DNA of 64,000 bases, taken from the NCBI RefSeq assembly GCF_013415905.1, contig NZ_CP058909.1:4898001-4962000 (forward strand), read 5' to 3'. Numbering within the stretch: the first letter of the stretch is position 1; the number at the start of each line of letters is the position of its first letter. This DNA is from Halosimplex pelagicum (GTDB lineage: Archaea; Halobacteriota; Halobacteria; Halobacteriales; Haloarculaceae). The notes under the pieces are model-generated. The model was not told the DNA's origin. It did no database searches and saw only the letters and a program-made list of their open reading frames with translations. A program made the translations under genes and the position numbers. Shown here one piece after another: positions 1 through 9,143 of this stretch.

Positions 1-279
1 GAGGGGTTCGAGGTCTCCATCACGGAGACCATCGAGCGCGTCGACGACGACGGACGGGCGGTGGTGAGCGACCCGGACGACGAGGGGCAAGCGGCCGCCG
101 AGACCGACGAGAGCGTCCGGACCTCGGAGGAGGAGCACGTGCCCGGCCAGGAGTTCGGCGAGGGATACCTCATGTGGCGCTGCGAGAACTGCGGCGAGAT
201 GGGCGACCTCGACGACGGACTGCCCTCGGAGTGTCCGAACTGCGGCGACGAGAACGTCATCAAGTGGCGGGAGGACTGA
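1..279 (+). CDS. Rubredoxin-like zinc ribbon protein (5' truncated)
   Basis: The frame is open from the first base, so the true start lies upstream of the window; the internal GTG at 61 is not needed. The C-terminal half carries two CxxC knuckles (WRCENCGEMG and ECPNCGDEN) about 14 residues apart, a one-zinc rubredoxin-like ribbon seen in small haloarchaeal proteins. An acidic linker precedes it. The stop is two bases before the next ATG, suggesting co-transcription with the acetyltransferase. Function unknown; metal or redox binding is an inference from the ribbon. Confidence 0.75.
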   Translation, partial: EGFEVSITETIERVDDDGRAVVSDPDDEGQAAAETDESVRTSEEEHVPGQEFGEGYLMWRCENCGEMGDLDDGLPSECPNCGDENVIKWRED

Positions 280-281
280 CG

Positions 282-1115
282 ATGGAGGCCGACGCGACTC
301 TCAGGGACGCCGAGGCGGGCGACGCCGACCGCGTCCGCGAACTCGTCGAGAGCTCGATGACGACCTCCTACGCCCTGAGCCCCCAGGGCATCGAGACGAT
401 CCTCGAAGCGGAGTTCGACGCGGACCCGCTCGGCGACCGATTCGACGACGCCGAGACGGTCGCGCGTGTCGCCGAGGGCGAGGAGACGCTCGTCGGCTAC
501 GGCGAGGCGACCGTCGCGGGCGACGCGGGGCTGGTCCGATGGGTCCACGTCGACCCCGAGCGGCGCGGCGCCGGCGTCGGAACGGCGCTGTTCGAGCGGC
601 TCACCGCGGCGGTGGACGACCGGGGCGTCGACGAGGTCCGGGCGGTCACGCTCGCGGACAACACGGCCGGGGGCGCGTTCGTCGAGCGGTTCGACTTCGA
701 GAAGACGGGCGAGCGGACGACCGAGTTCGACGACCGCGAGACCGTCCAGCACGTCTACGTCGAGGAGGGTGCCACCGGCGCTGCCGACGAGACGGGCGCT
801 GCCGGATCGGCTGCCGACGCCGACTCCGCGTCGGACGCCGGCGAGAGCCCGAGCGGGCAGGCGATCGAGGGCGCCCTGCCCGACGCCGTCGCGACCGACG
901 ACGGGACGGAGGTCCACCCGGGCGGCGACCCGATCGCGGGGGCCGAGGGCGCGTTCGTGAGGACGTTCACCGACGCCGACCGCTCGGAGCACTACGGTTA
1001 CTACTGCACGAACTGCGGCTCGACGGCGGTGTCGATGGACGAGTCCGAGCGCCTGGAGTGCGCCGACTGCGGCAACACCCACAGACCCGAGGAGTACGAC
1101 GGCTCGTACCTGTAA
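282..1115 (+). CDS. GNAT N-acetyltransferase with C-terminal zinc ribbon
   Basis: The 277-residue protein starts at ATG 282, two bases after the preceding stop; the frame is open further upstream but overlaps that gene. Residues 1-160 form a GNAT fold: the acetyl-CoA loop reads VDPERRGAGVGTALFERL, followed by the typical VTLADNTAGGAFVERFDFEK strand-helix. An Ala/Asp-rich linker joins this to a C-terminal ribbon with CTNC and CADC pairs. Acyl-CoA-dependent N-acetyltransferase; the substrate is unknown and the ribbon may bind a partner. The fusion is the unusual part. Confidence 0.85.
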   Translation: MEADATLRDAEAGDADRVRELVESSMTTSYALSPQGIETILEAEFDADPLGDRFDDAETVARVAEGEETLVGYGEATVAGDAGLVRWVHVDPERRGAGVGTALFERLTAAVDDRGVDEVRAVTLADNTAGGAFVERFDFEKTGERTTEFDDRETVQHVYVEEGATGAADETGAAGSAADADSASDAGESPSGQAIEGALPDAVATDDGTEVHPGGDPIAGAEGAFVRTFTDADRSEHYGYYCTNCGSTAVSMDESERLECADCGNTHRPEEYDGSYL

Positions 1116-1252
1116 CCCGTCTCGCCGACGGGCCGTCCCCTCGCCGATCCCGTCCGCACCCGGTCCGCCGCGCTGGCCTCGTCCGCCGGATCTCGGCGGC
1201 CGGCCCGTCCGGAACAGTCAACCGCGGGCTGGTCGTAGCCGGAGGCGACACC

Positions 1253-2074
1253 GTGAGCGACGACCCACCGAACCAGACCGACGACCGCCCGCCGGGAGCC
1301 GTCGCCGCCGCGGCGCCCGAACGGTCGGTCGCCGACGCCGAACGAACCGACACCGCCGACACCGACCCCGTCTACGCCGTCGGCATCGGTCCCGGGAACC
1401 CCGAGTATCTCACCCCGCGCGCGGAGCGGGCGATCCGCGAGGCCGACGCCGTCCTCGGGTTCGAGACGGTCGTCGACTACGTCCGCGACCGGATCGACGG
1501 GGAGGTCCTGGCCTGCGGCTACGACGACCAGGGCGAGACGCTGGCCGCATTCGCCGACCGGGTCGCCGACGGCGCCGCGGGGACGGCGGTCCTGATGGGC
1601 GACCCCAACGTCTCGGGCTACCAGTTCCTCGGCCGCGTCGAACGGGCAGTCGGCCGCCCCGTCGAAGTCGTGCCGGGGATCTCCGCGATCCAGGTCGCGG
1701 CGAGTCGCGCCCGCACGCCGATGGAGGACGCGACGTTCGTCACGCTCCACAGGCGGGGCGACCTGACCGCCGGCCGCGAGCGACTGCGGGCCGCCGTCGG
1801 CGACCGCCACCTGCTGGTGCTCCCGCGGCCCTACGACCTGATGCCCGGTGACATCGCCGCCGACCTGCTCGACGCGGGCGCCGACCCCGAACTTACCGCG
1901 CTCGTCTGCGAGCGGCTGACCCACGACGACGAGGCGGTGACGCGGACCGCGCTCGGCGAACTGGCGGCCCACGCCGGCGGGGACGGGCCCGACGACACGC
2001 CCTTCTCCGATCTGTCGGTGCTGGTCGTCCGGGCCGACGGTCCCGATCCGGAGCGGGTCGGAGGTGAGGAATGA
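1253..2074 (+). CDS. cbiE: Cobalt-precorrin-7 C5-methyltransferase (CbiE)
   Basis: This 273-residue protein (GTG start) has an acidic tail of about 40 residues and then the tetrapyrrole methylase fold: VGIGPGNPEYLTP is the SAM-binding loop, GDPNVSGY matches the GDP motif and VVPGISAIQ is the CbiE/CobL-type VPGISS strand. CbiE methylates C5 of cobalt-precorrin-7 in the anaerobic corrin pathway. The length fits a stand-alone CbiE without the CbiT decarboxylase domain. The stop overlaps the cbiA start (ATGA), indicating translational coupling. An ATG start nearer the domain cannot be excluded. Confidence 0.88.
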   Translation: MSDDPPNQTDDRPPGAVAAAAPERSVADAERTDTADTDPVYAVGIGPGNPEYLTPRAERAIREADAVLGFETVVDYVRDRIDGEVLACGYDDQGETLAAFADRVADGAAGTAVLMGDPNVSGYQFLGRVERAVGRPVEVVPGISAIQVAASRARTPMEDATFVTLHRRGDLTAGRERLRAAVGDRHLLVLPRPYDLMPGDIAADLLDAGADPELTALVCERLTHDDEAVTRTALGELAAHAGGDGPDDTPFSDLSVLVVRADGPDPERVGGEE

Positions 2075-3408
2075 AGGGGTTCGTCCTCGGCGGGACGAGC
2101 TCCGGCGTCGGCAAGACGGTCGCGACGCTGGCGACGATCCGCGCCCTCGACCGCGAGGGCGTCGCCGTCCAGCCCGCCAAAGCGGGCCCCGACTTCATCG
2201 ACCCGAGCCACCACGAGCGGGTCGCCGGCCGGCCCTCCCGGACGCTCGACCGCTGGCTCCAGGGCGAGGAGGGCCTCCGGCGCAACTACCACCGCGGCGA
2301 CGGCGACGTGTGCGTCGTCGAGGGCGTCATGGGGCTGTACGACGGCGACGGCTCCTCGACGGCGATGGTCGCCGAGACGCTGGATCTGCCGGTCGTCCTC
2401 GTCGTCGACGCCAGCGCCGGGATGGAGAGCGTCGCCGCCACCGCCGTCGGCTTCCGCGAGTACGCTGCCCACGCGGGCCGCGACATCGACGTGGCGGGCG
2501 TGATCGCACAGCGCGCCCACGGCGGCCGCCACGCCGAGGGGATCCGCGAGGCCCTGCCCGACGGGCTGACCTACTTCGGGCGAATCGCACCCGACGACGA
2601 CCTGGAGATCCCGGACCGCCACCTCGGCCTCCACATGGGCGAGGAGTCGCCGCTCGGCGACGGCGCGCTGGACGCCGCCGCCGAGCACCTCCGCGTCGAC
2701 CGCCTGCGCGCGGTGGCACGGGAACCGCCCGAACCCGAGCGGGCAGTCGGCCGGCCGACGGGCGCGGCGCCGGCCGAGTCGATACCGGACGGTGACGGCG
2801 CCCGCCCGCGCGTCGCCGTCGCCCGCGACGACGCCTTCCGGTTCGTCTACCCGGCGACGCTCGAACGGATCCGCGACCGGGGCGAACTCGTCCCGTTCGC
2901 GCCCGCCGACGGCGAGGACCTCCCGGAGTGCGACGGCGTCTACCTGCCCGGCGGCTACCCCGAGCGCTTCGCCGCCGACCTCGCCGACGGCCCCGCGCTC
3001 GAGACGCTGGCCGACCGCGCCGCCGACGGCCTCCCCGTCTTCGGCGAGTGCGGCGGGCTGATGGCGCTCTCCGAGTCGCTGACGACGACCGACGGAGACA
3101 CCCACGAGATGGCCGGCGTCCTGCCGGCCGACGTGGCGATGCACGAGCGCTACCAGGCGCTGGACCACGTCGAACTGCGCGCGCGGACGGACACGCTGAC
3201 CGCGTCGGCCGAGAGCGCGCTCCGGGGCCACGAGTTCCACTACTCCTCGGCCGACCCCGCCGGCGACGCCCGTTTCGCCTTCGACGTGAAACGGGGCGAG
3301 GGCATCGCCGACGGCCGCGACGGCCTCACCGAGTACCGCACCCTCGGAACCTACTGCCACTGTCACCCCGAGAACGGCGCTATCGACGCCTTCCTCGACG
3401 CGCTGTAG
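2071..3408 (+). CDS. cbiA: Cobyrinate a,c-diamide synthase (CbiA)
   Basis: The 445-residue protein has the family's two parts. The N-terminal ATPase has the P-loop GTSSGVGKT (about residues 8-16) and DTBS-like motifs; the C-terminal class I glutamine amidotransferase has its nucleophile Cys327 in FGECGGLMAL and the His region near HGFHYS-like 'GHEFHYSS'. It amidates the a and c side chains of cobyrinate with glutamine and ATP. Full length for the family. It overlaps cbiE by four bases, so the two form a small corrinoid operon; the other cob genes are not in this window. Confidence 0.93.
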   Translation: MKGFVLGGTSSGVGKTVATLATIRALDREGVAVQPAKAGPDFIDPSHHERVAGRPSRTLDRWLQGEEGLRRNYHRGDGDVCVVEGVMGLYDGDGSSTAMVAETLDLPVVLVVDASAGMESVAATAVGFREYAAHAGRDIDVAGVIAQRAHGGRHAEGIREALPDGLTYFGRIAPDDDLEIPDRHLGLHMGEESPLGDGALDAAAEHLRVDRLRAVAREPPEPERAVGRPTGAAPAESIPDGDGARPRVAVARDDAFRFVYPATLERIRDRGELVPFAPADGEDLPECDGVYLPGGYPERFAADLADGPALETLADRAADGLPVFGECGGLMALSESLTTTDGDTHEMAGVLPADVAMHERYQALDHVELRARTDTLTASAESALRGHEFHYSSADPAGDARFAFDVKRGEGIADGRDGLTEYRTLGTYCHCHPENGAIDAFLDAL

Positions 3409-3575
3409 CCGTCTCTCGCACGCCCGGTCGTCGCCGCCGTTCCCCGCGCGGCCGACCTTTCGTATCGCGAATATTGGTTTATGACCCGCGAGCGAACGGG
3501 ACGAATCACAGTACGGAGTCACCGGCGAATCGGTCGCTCGACGGGTCGAATCGGAATCTCCCGAGAGACGGGCGA

Positions 3576-4427
3576 CTATCGCGGAACGAATCCCGAGATC
3601 ACGTCGACGACGGCGTCCGGTCGCTCGCGGGGCGCCCAGTGGGCGCAGTCGTCGAGCAGTCGGAACTCGGCTTCGGGAAGCCGGGCGGCCGCGCGCTCGC
3701 TCCAGCGGTGAGGGAACACCTCGTCGTACTCGCCGTGGAGCAGCAGCGTCGGGGTGTCGAGGCCGTCCAGCCGGTCGGTGAAGTCCGTCCGGTAGCCCTC
3801 GGGTCCGACTTCCGCCGCTCGGAAGCTCCGGAATGCCTTCCCGACGCCGGGGCGTTTGGCCTCCGCCCAGACGGCGTCGACGGCGTCGGCGGAGAGGCGG
3901 TCGGTGTCGTACACGATGTTCCCCAGGCTGGCCTTCGTGAACCCGCGGCTCCGCCGCATGAGGGCGATGGCGAGTTTGTTCGTGAGCCCCTGTTTCGACA
4001 GCAGGCGCGTGAGCCCGCCGTTGGCGAGTTCCGTCCCGAGCCCGTAGCTGTCGAGCAGGACGAGCCGGTCGACGCGGTCGGACGACCGGAGCGCGAGTCC
4101 CAGCGCCGCGCCGCCACCCATCGAGATGCCGGCGACGGCGGGGCGGTCGAGGCCGACCGTCTCGACGAACTCGGTGACCACGTCGACGTGCGTGTCGAGC
4201 GAGTAGGTCGCGTCGGGCTTGGCGCTGCGGCCGTAGCCGAGCAGGTCGGGAGCGACGACGCGGTACTCGCGGGCGAGCGGTTCGAGGACGGCACCCCAGC
4301 TCACGCTCGCGGCGTCGACGATCCCGCCGTGCAACAGCACCAGCGGCGGATCCCCCGGGTCGCCGGCGGTCAGGTAGTGGATCCGGTGACCGTCGACGAC
4401 GGCCGTCTCGTGGCGTCGCTCGACCAT
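3576..4427 (-). CDS. Alpha/beta fold hydrolase
   Basis: This 283-residue single-domain hydrolase shows HGG after the first strands (oxyanion region), the nucleophile elbow GISMGG, the acid in HGEYDEVFP and the catalytic His in DDCAHW. No signal peptide, so cytoplasmic. A helical cap lies between the elbow and the acid strand, as in epoxide-hydrolase and carboxylesterase-type members. It is convergent with cbiA and about 25 bp upstream of the end of a second hydrolase gene on the same strand, so it may be read with it. Substrate unknown. Confidence 0.88.
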   Translation of the reverse strand: MVERRHETAVVDGHRIHYLTAGDPGDPPLVLLHGGIVDAASVSWGAVLEPLAREYRVVAPDLLGYGRSAKPDATYSLDTHVDVVTEFVETVGLDRPAVAGISMGGGAALGLALRSSDRVDRLVLLDSYGLGTELANGGLTRLLSKQGLTNKLAIALMRRSRGFTKASLGNIVYDTDRLSADAVDAVWAEAKRPGVGKAFRSFRAAEVGPEGYRTDFTDRLDGLDTPTLLLHGEYDEVFPHRWSERAAARLPEAEFRLLDDCAHWAPRERPDAVVDVISGFVPR

Positions 4428-4452
4428 ACCGGTCGATCGGGCGCCGGGACAA

Positions 4453-5397
4453 TCAACCCCGGGTCGCGATATCGAACGCGCGCGACCGGGCGTCCAGCAG
4501 CGTCGTCAGGTGGTCGCCGTCGAGGACGGTCAGCTCGGCGTCGGGCAACCGGTCCCGTAGGCGCTCGGCGTCCCCGACCGGCACGTTCGCGTCGTCGCTG
4601 CCGTGCCACAGACGGACCGGGACCGTCACGTCCGCCGGCGAGACGCCCCAGCCGTCGCCGACCCAGGCGAGTTCGGTGACCGCGCCGCCGCGCGAGCGGC
4701 CGAGGGCTTCGAGGAAGTCCGCGCGGACGAGTTCGGCCGCGTCGGCCGGAATCTCGCCGGGGTCGTCGGTGTACTGCGCGAGGACCGCCGACGGTCCGGC
4801 CCGCTCGGCCAGCCAACGCTGGCCCCGGAGGGTCGCCCCGAGGAGTCGCGGCGTCGTCGCCGCCAGTCGGCCCAGCAGGCCCTGGAGTCGGGGCGTCGCC
4901 GCCGCGACCGACGGTGGCGCGGCCCCGGAGACGAGGTCGACCCGGTCGACCAGGTCCGGTCGCGTCGCCCCGAGCGCGAGCGCGTCGGCCGCGCCGCCGG
5001 AGAACGCGACGACGCGCGCTCGCTCGACCCCGACATCCCCGAGGAGCGGCTCGACCCACGCGGGCGCGTCGGTCGGCCGGCGCTCCGGCCAGACCGTCGA
5101 GCGGCCGAACCCCGGCCGATCCGGGGCGATCACACGGATATCGGCCTCGCGCGCGCGGTCGTCGACGAGCGCGCCCAGCCGTCGTGATCCGGGGGTCCCG
5201 TGGAGGAAGACGACCGGGTCGCCGTCGGGTGTCCCGTACTCGTCGTAGGCCAGCCGCCGCCCCGCCGTCCCGTACTCGACCGTTCGAGGGCCCTCGGCGG
5301 CGTCCGCTGCCGTCGGTGCGGCGCCGGTCCCGCCGGCTTCCGGCGACGCGGCGTCGGTCCCGTCGGCACGCTCGGCGGCGGGCGTCGAGTTACTCAT
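4453..5397 (-). CDS. Alpha/beta fold hydrolase
   Basis: The 314-residue protein starts at ATG 5397 (MSNSTPAAE); the upstream open frame is discarded because it runs through the divergent promoter and start. After an acidic/Ala-rich tail of about 45 residues come HGTPGSRR, the elbow VAFSGGAAD, the acid in HGSDDANVP and the His in DGDHLTT, so the triad is complete. The HGTPGS loop is typical of proline-iminopeptidase-like hydrolases. Divergent from the HTH gene at 5480. Substrate unknown. Confidence 0.86.
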   Translation of the reverse strand: MSNSTPAAERADGTDAASPEAGGTGAAPTAADAAEGPRTVEYGTAGRRLAYDEYGTPDGDPVVFLHGTPGSRRLGALVDDRAREADIRVIAPDRPGFGRSTVWPERRPTDAPAWVEPLLGDVGVERARVVAFSGGAADALALGATRPDLVDRVDLVSGAAPPSVAAATPRLQGLLGRLAATTPRLLGATLRGQRWLAERAGPSAVLAQYTDDPGEIPADAAELVRADFLEALGRSRGGAVTELAWVGDGWGVSPADVTVPVRLWHGSDDANVPVGDAERLRDRLPDAELTVLDGDHLTTLLDARSRAFDIATRG

Positions 5398-5449
5398 CGG
5401 TCGATCGTACGCCGTCCGGACCCTCGGTCGTTGTCCCGGATCAGTACGG

Positions 5450-5460
5450 TCTTTTATATG
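5450..5460 (+). promoter_or_regulatory. TATA box for the HTH gene at 5480
   Basis: The AT-rich block CTTTTATATG stands alone in a GC-rich divergent spacer. Its centre is about 25 bp before ATG 5480, the distance expected for a haloarchaeal leaderless transcript, which supports that start. Confidence 0.65.
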
Positions 5461-5479
5461 GAACGCCACGGCCCAAGCG

Positions 5480-6124
5480 ATGCGGCAGGTCACTTTCGAG
5501 ACGACGTACCCGCCCGACGCGGCCCACCCGCTCCACCAGCGACTGATGGGTGACGGGCCGGTGACGCGGGCGGAACTGCTGATCTGGGGGCCGACGGCCG
5601 ACGTGACCACGCTCACCTGGTTCGACGCGGAGCCGGCGGCCGTGAGCGAGGCGCTCGGCGCGGTCGACTCGGCGACCGAAACGCGGCTGGTGGCCGCCGA
5701 CGGGGGGACCTACGCGTTCGTCCGGCAGTCCGAGTACGAACTGCCGGCGGCGGTGCTGTCGGCGGTCGCCGACTCGCGAGTCGCCTTCGTCCCGCCGGTC
5801 ACCTTCCGGGCGTCCGGCGCGGCCCGCTTCGAGGCCGTCGGCGAATCGGACGCCCTCTCGGAGTTCTACGGTGAGCTGAACGCCGCCTTCGACACCGAGG
5901 TCGTTCGCGTCCGCGAGTTCCGCCGTTGGCCCGAGCCCGCGCGGGTGACCGACCGCCAGCGGGAAGCGCTGACGGCGGCCGTCGCGGTCGGCTACTACGA
6001 CGTGGACCGGTCGGGCTCGGTCGCCGACGTGGCGGCGGAGCTGGACTGCGCACCCAGTACGGCGGGCGAACTCCTGCGGCGGGCGGAGTCGGCCGTCCTG
6101 ACGGCGTTCGTCGGGGAGTCGTGA
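5480..6124 (+). CDS. Bacterio-opsin-activator-type HTH regulator
   Basis: The 214-residue protein has an N-terminal alpha/beta region without recognisable catalytic motifs and a C-terminal HTH_10-type domain (about residues 155-208): LTDRQREAL-like start 'VTDRQREALTAAVAVGYY', then SVADVAAELDCAPSTAGELLRRAE as the recognition unit. These proteins are common haloarchaeal transcription factors. The ligand and targets are unknown; the divergent alpha/beta hydrolase is a possible target. A clear TATA box 25 bp upstream supports the start. Confidence 0.85.
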   Translation: MRQVTFETTYPPDAAHPLHQRLMGDGPVTRAELLIWGPTADVTTLTWFDAEPAAVSEALGAVDSATETRLVAADGGTYAFVRQSEYELPAAVLSAVADSRVAFVPPVTFRASGAARFEAVGESDALSEFYGELNAAFDTEVVRVREFRRWPEPARVTDRQREALTAAVAVGYYDVDRSGSVADVAAELDCAPSTAGELLRRAESAVLTAFVGES

Positions 6125-6216
6125 CCGCCCCGACCCGCCGCGGCCGCACGCGTTCGGGCGCCGGCAGGCGTCGCGGCAACCGCAACCTGAAGGGGCGGGC
6201 GCCGCGAACGGGAGGT

Positions 6217-7029
6217 ATGCCCACGCTCTCGGAGATCCGGGTCTACCCCGTCAAGTCGCTCGACCCCGAACCCGTCGAGTCGGTCCGGCTGGCCGACTCG
6301 GGCGCCATCGAGTCCGACCGCCGCTACGCGCTGTTCGACGCCGACGGCGACTACGTCAACGGGAAAAACGAGCGACGGGTCCACCGGATCCGGTCGGCGT
6401 TCGACTTCGAGAGCGGCGAACTCCGACTGCGCGAGCGGGGCGACGACGAGTGGACCCGATTCGACCCCGATGCCGACCGCAGCGAACTCGAAGCGTGGTT
6501 CGAGGACTTCTTCGGCTACGACGTGACCGTCCGGCGCGACGACGAACAGGGGTACCCCGACGACACGTCGGCGGGCGGGCCGACGCTCATCTCGACGGGT
6601 ACCCTGGCGGCCGTCGCGTCGTGGTTCGACGGCGACTCGGGGCGCCCGGCCGTCGACGCGGCGGAACTGCGGCGGCGCTTCCGGCCAAACCTCGTCGTCG
6701 ACGCGCCCGCCTTCTGGGAGGACCGGCTGTACGCCGACCGGGAGTCGACCGTCGGCTTCTCGGTCGGCGGCGTCGCGTTCGCCGGGGTCAACCCCTGTCA
6801 GCGCTGCGTCGTTCCGACACGGGACCCCGATACCGGGGAGGCCGACGACGGGTTCCGCGAGCGGTTCGTCGAGCGCCGCCGGGCGACCCTGCCCGACTGG
6901 GCCGACCGCGACTGGTACGACCACTTCTACCGCCTGATGGTCAACACCCGCGTCCCCGGCGCCCCCGCGACGCTCTCCGTCGGCGACCGCGTCGCCTGCG
7001 ACCGCGAGCCCGCCGCTGACGCCGTCTGA
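6217..7029 (+). CDS. MOSC domain protein
   Basis: The 270-residue protein starts at ATG 6217 (MPTLSEIRVYPVKSL), the typical MOSC N-terminal beta-barrel opening, followed by the MOSC domain. The conserved cysteine region reads GVNPCQRCVVPTRD near residues 190-203, and the C-terminal GVPGAPATLSVGD-like 'TRVPGAPATLSVGDRV' strand is present. Related proteins (YcbX, mARC) use molybdenum cofactor to reduce N-hydroxylated compounds. Cys and flanking residues are intact, so Moco binding is plausible. The physiological substrate and redox partner are unknown. Confidence 0.85.
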   Translation: MPTLSEIRVYPVKSLDPEPVESVRLADSGAIESDRRYALFDADGDYVNGKNERRVHRIRSAFDFESGELRLRERGDDEWTRFDPDADRSELEAWFEDFFGYDVTVRRDDEQGYPDDTSAGGPTLISTGTLAAVASWFDGDSGRPAVDAAELRRRFRPNLVVDAPAFWEDRLYADRESTVGFSVGGVAFAGVNPCQRCVVPTRDPDTGEADDGFRERFVERRRATLPDWADRDWYDHFYRLMVNTRVPGAPATLSVGDRVACDREPAADAV

Positions 7030-7189
7030 CTGTCCGCTCCTCGCTCGTTCTCGAACCGACGGGAGAGGGTGTCCGAGCCGCCATAAACCACATTACGCGA
7101 TACGAAATCGAGTTCTGACGAGGATCCACAGTTTCAGAGGCAGCGGTCGCTTCGATGAGCCATCTCCCGTCAGAGTGGGGGCGCTCTCC

Positions 7190-9013
7190 CTAGCGTGTCA
7201 GCTCGAGTCGCTTCAGCAGGCCGTCGCGTTCGAGCTCGGCGGCCACGGACTCGGGGAGGAACTGCGCCGCCCCGGGGTCGTCGTAGCTGAGGTACCCCTC
7301 GCAGGTGTGGTAGGCCCCGCCCCGACCGCCGTGTTCGCTGGGACATCGATTCTCCTCGTCGAGGCGGCCGACGACGTTGTGGAGGAGTTCGTGGACGGCG
7401 ATGAACGTCCGGTAGCTCGTCCCGTCGAACTCGGTGTGGTACTGCGTGCCGACGACGGCGAACGTGCCCGGCGCGGGCGCTCGACCCGCCCACTCGGTGT
7501 CGAGGCCGACCACGGTGACGAGGTGGTAGACGCTGCTCCGGTTCCCCATGAACGACTCGTCGTCGTACTGGCGTTTCAGCGCCGCGTAGTCGCGGTCGCT
7601 GGCGACCGTGATGGAGCGGTTGAGCGCGCCCTGGTCGGCGTGGACGGCGATCCCCGACTCGCCGTCGGGGTTCGAGACGGGCATGTCGGCCCACGCCTCG
7701 CGGAAGTCGGCGAGTTCGCCCTCGTCGAAGGCCTCGGCGTTCTCGCTGACGCTGATCTGGACGTACAGGTCCTTGTGCAGCGGGTCGGCGTCGGGCAAGC
7801 GCGCGCCCCCGCGGGTGCGGCCGGCCACCTCGGCGCCGTCGGGGAGGCCGTCGCCGTCCGTGTCGGCCAGCGTGAGGTTCGTCCCGAGGTCGGCCTCGCG
7901 GCCGTCGGCGAGGCCGTCGTCGTCCGTGTCCGCGACGGTGGGGTCGCCGCCGAGTTCGAGTTCGCGGCCGTCGACGAGGCCGTCGCCGTCCGTGTCGGGG
8001 AGGGTCGCGTTCGTCCCGCGCGCCAGCTCCTCGCCGTCGGGGAGGCCGTCGTCGTCCGTGTCGGCGACCGTCGGGTCCGTCCCGCGACCGACTTCCTCGC
8101 CGTCCGTGAGCCCGTCGTCGTCCGAATCCGCCAGCGTCGCGTTCGCCCCGATGTCGACCTCCCGGCCGTCGACGAGGCCGTCACCGTCCGTGTCGGGGAC
8201 GGTCGCGTTCGTCCCGAGATCGGCCTCTCGACCGTCGACCAGGCCGTCGCCGTCCGTATCGGCCGTGAGCGGGTCGGTCGCTCCCTCGACCTCCCGGCCG
8301 TCCGGGAGGCCGTCGCCGTCCGTGTCGAGGAGGGTCGCGTTCGTCCCGAGGTCGGTCTCCCGACCGTCGACCAGGCCGTCGCCGTCCGTGTCCGCGACGC
8401 TGGGGTCCGTCCCGCGGTCGACTTCGGCGCCGTCTTCCAGGCCGTCGTCGTCCGTGTCCGCAGCGGTCGGGTTCACACCCAGTTCGACCTCGCGGCCGTC
8501 GGCGAGGCCGTCGCCGTCCGTGTCCGCGGCGGTGGGGTCGGTCCCGAAGTCGACCTCGCGGCCGTCGACGAGCCCGTCGTCGTCGCTGTCGGCGACCGTC
8601 GGGTCCGTCCCGCGTTCGACTTCGGCGCCGTCTTCGAGCCCGTCGTCGTCCGAATCCGCCAGCGTCGCGTTCGTCCCGACTTCGAGTTCGCGACCGTTGG
8701 GGAGGCCGTCGTCGTCGGTGTCCGCGGCGGTGGGGTCCAATCCCCGTTCGAGTTCGACGCCGTCGCCGAGGCCGTCGCCGTCCGTGTCGTTGCTCTCAGG
8801 GTCGGTGTCGTACTCGGCGCGCTCGACGCCGTCGGGGAGCCCGTCGCCGTCCGCGTCGCTGGCCGGCGTCGCCGTGGCTCGCCCGCCGAAGAGACCGGAA
8901 TCCGCGGAGTCGTTCGTCGCGCTATCGCCGACCGGGAGCGTACCGGTGAGTGCCAGTGTCGCCGTCGCACCGACGAGGAGGAGGGCTGCGAGGGCGACCG
9001 AGGACCGACGCAT
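7190..9013 (-). CDS. Secreted calcium-repeat protein with HExxH metalloprotease motif
   Basis: The 607-residue protein starts at ATG 9013 (MRRSSVALAALLL); a TTG nine codons upstream is less likely. Residues 1-30 are a signal peptide or membrane anchor. Residues 53 to about 405 are sixteen near-perfect 22-residue units of the thrombospondin type-3 kind (DTDGDGLVDG...), each able to bind calcium. The C-terminal domain holds HELLHNVVG (541-549), an HExxH zinc site, then a Cys-containing region. It is likely an extracellular zinc protease on a rigid calcium-bound stalk. Six units carry N-A-T or N-L-T sequons for N-glycosylation. Peptidase activity is inferred only from the motif. Confidence 0.85.
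   Translation of the reverse strand: MRRSSVALAALLLVGATATLALTGTLPVGDSATNDSADSGLFGGRATATPASDADGDGLPDGVERAEYDTDPESNDTDGDGLGDGVELERGLDPTAADTDDDGLPNGRELEVGTNATLADSDDDGLEDGAEVERGTDPTVADSDDDGLVDGREVDFGTDPTAADTDGDGLADGREVELGVNPTAADTDDDGLEDGAEVDRGTDPSVADTDGDGLVDGRETDLGTNATLLDTDGDGLPDGREVEGATDPLTADTDGDGLVDGREADLGTNATVPDTDGDGLVDGREVDIGANATLADSDDDGLTDGEEVGRGTDPTVADTDDDGLPDGEELARGTNATLPDTDGDGLVDGRELELGGDPTVADTDDDGLADGREADLGTNLTLADTDGDGLPDGAEVAGRTRGGARLPDADPLHKDLYVQISVSENAEAFDEGELADFREAWADMPVSNPDGESGIAVHADQGALNRSITVASDRDYAALKRQYDDESFMGNRSSVYHLVTVVGLDTEWAGRAPAPGTFAVVGTQYHTEFDGTSYRTFIAVHELLHNVVGRLDEENRCPSEHGGRGGAYHTCEGYLSYDDPGAAQFLPESVAAELERDGLLKRLELTR
7798..8857 (-). repeat. Coding tandem repeat, 16 x about 66 bp
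   Basis: Sixteen units of 22 codons (first unit 23) encode D-x-D-x-D-G-L-x-D-G calcium loops. Units fall into two kinds: most end in G-T-D-P-T, while six end in N-A-T or N-L-T. The phase is kept at 22 codons throughout, as expected for expansion by unequal recombination under selection. It is protein-coding, not a CRISPR. Confidence 0.9.
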
Positions 9014-9143
9014 CGTCGGAGTATTCGGATTGGCGGTCAAATACCTGTCGGCGACTCCGACGAAGGTTCGAGTCGCGAGCGGCGCGGTCCGCGTTCGGCC
9101 CGAGAGCGCGACCGTAATGTGTCCGCTCGCCTAACCGCCGCCG

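Noticed and set aside
1831..4452. Long minus-strand frame of 873 codons opposite cbiE-cbiA
   Set aside because: It overlaps two well-supported genes and is Arg/Pro-rich, the usual antisense shadow in GC-rich DNA.
7798..8857. Regular 66-bp repeats as a CRISPR array
   Set aside because: Units are contiguous, in frame and encode calcium loops; there are no spacers.
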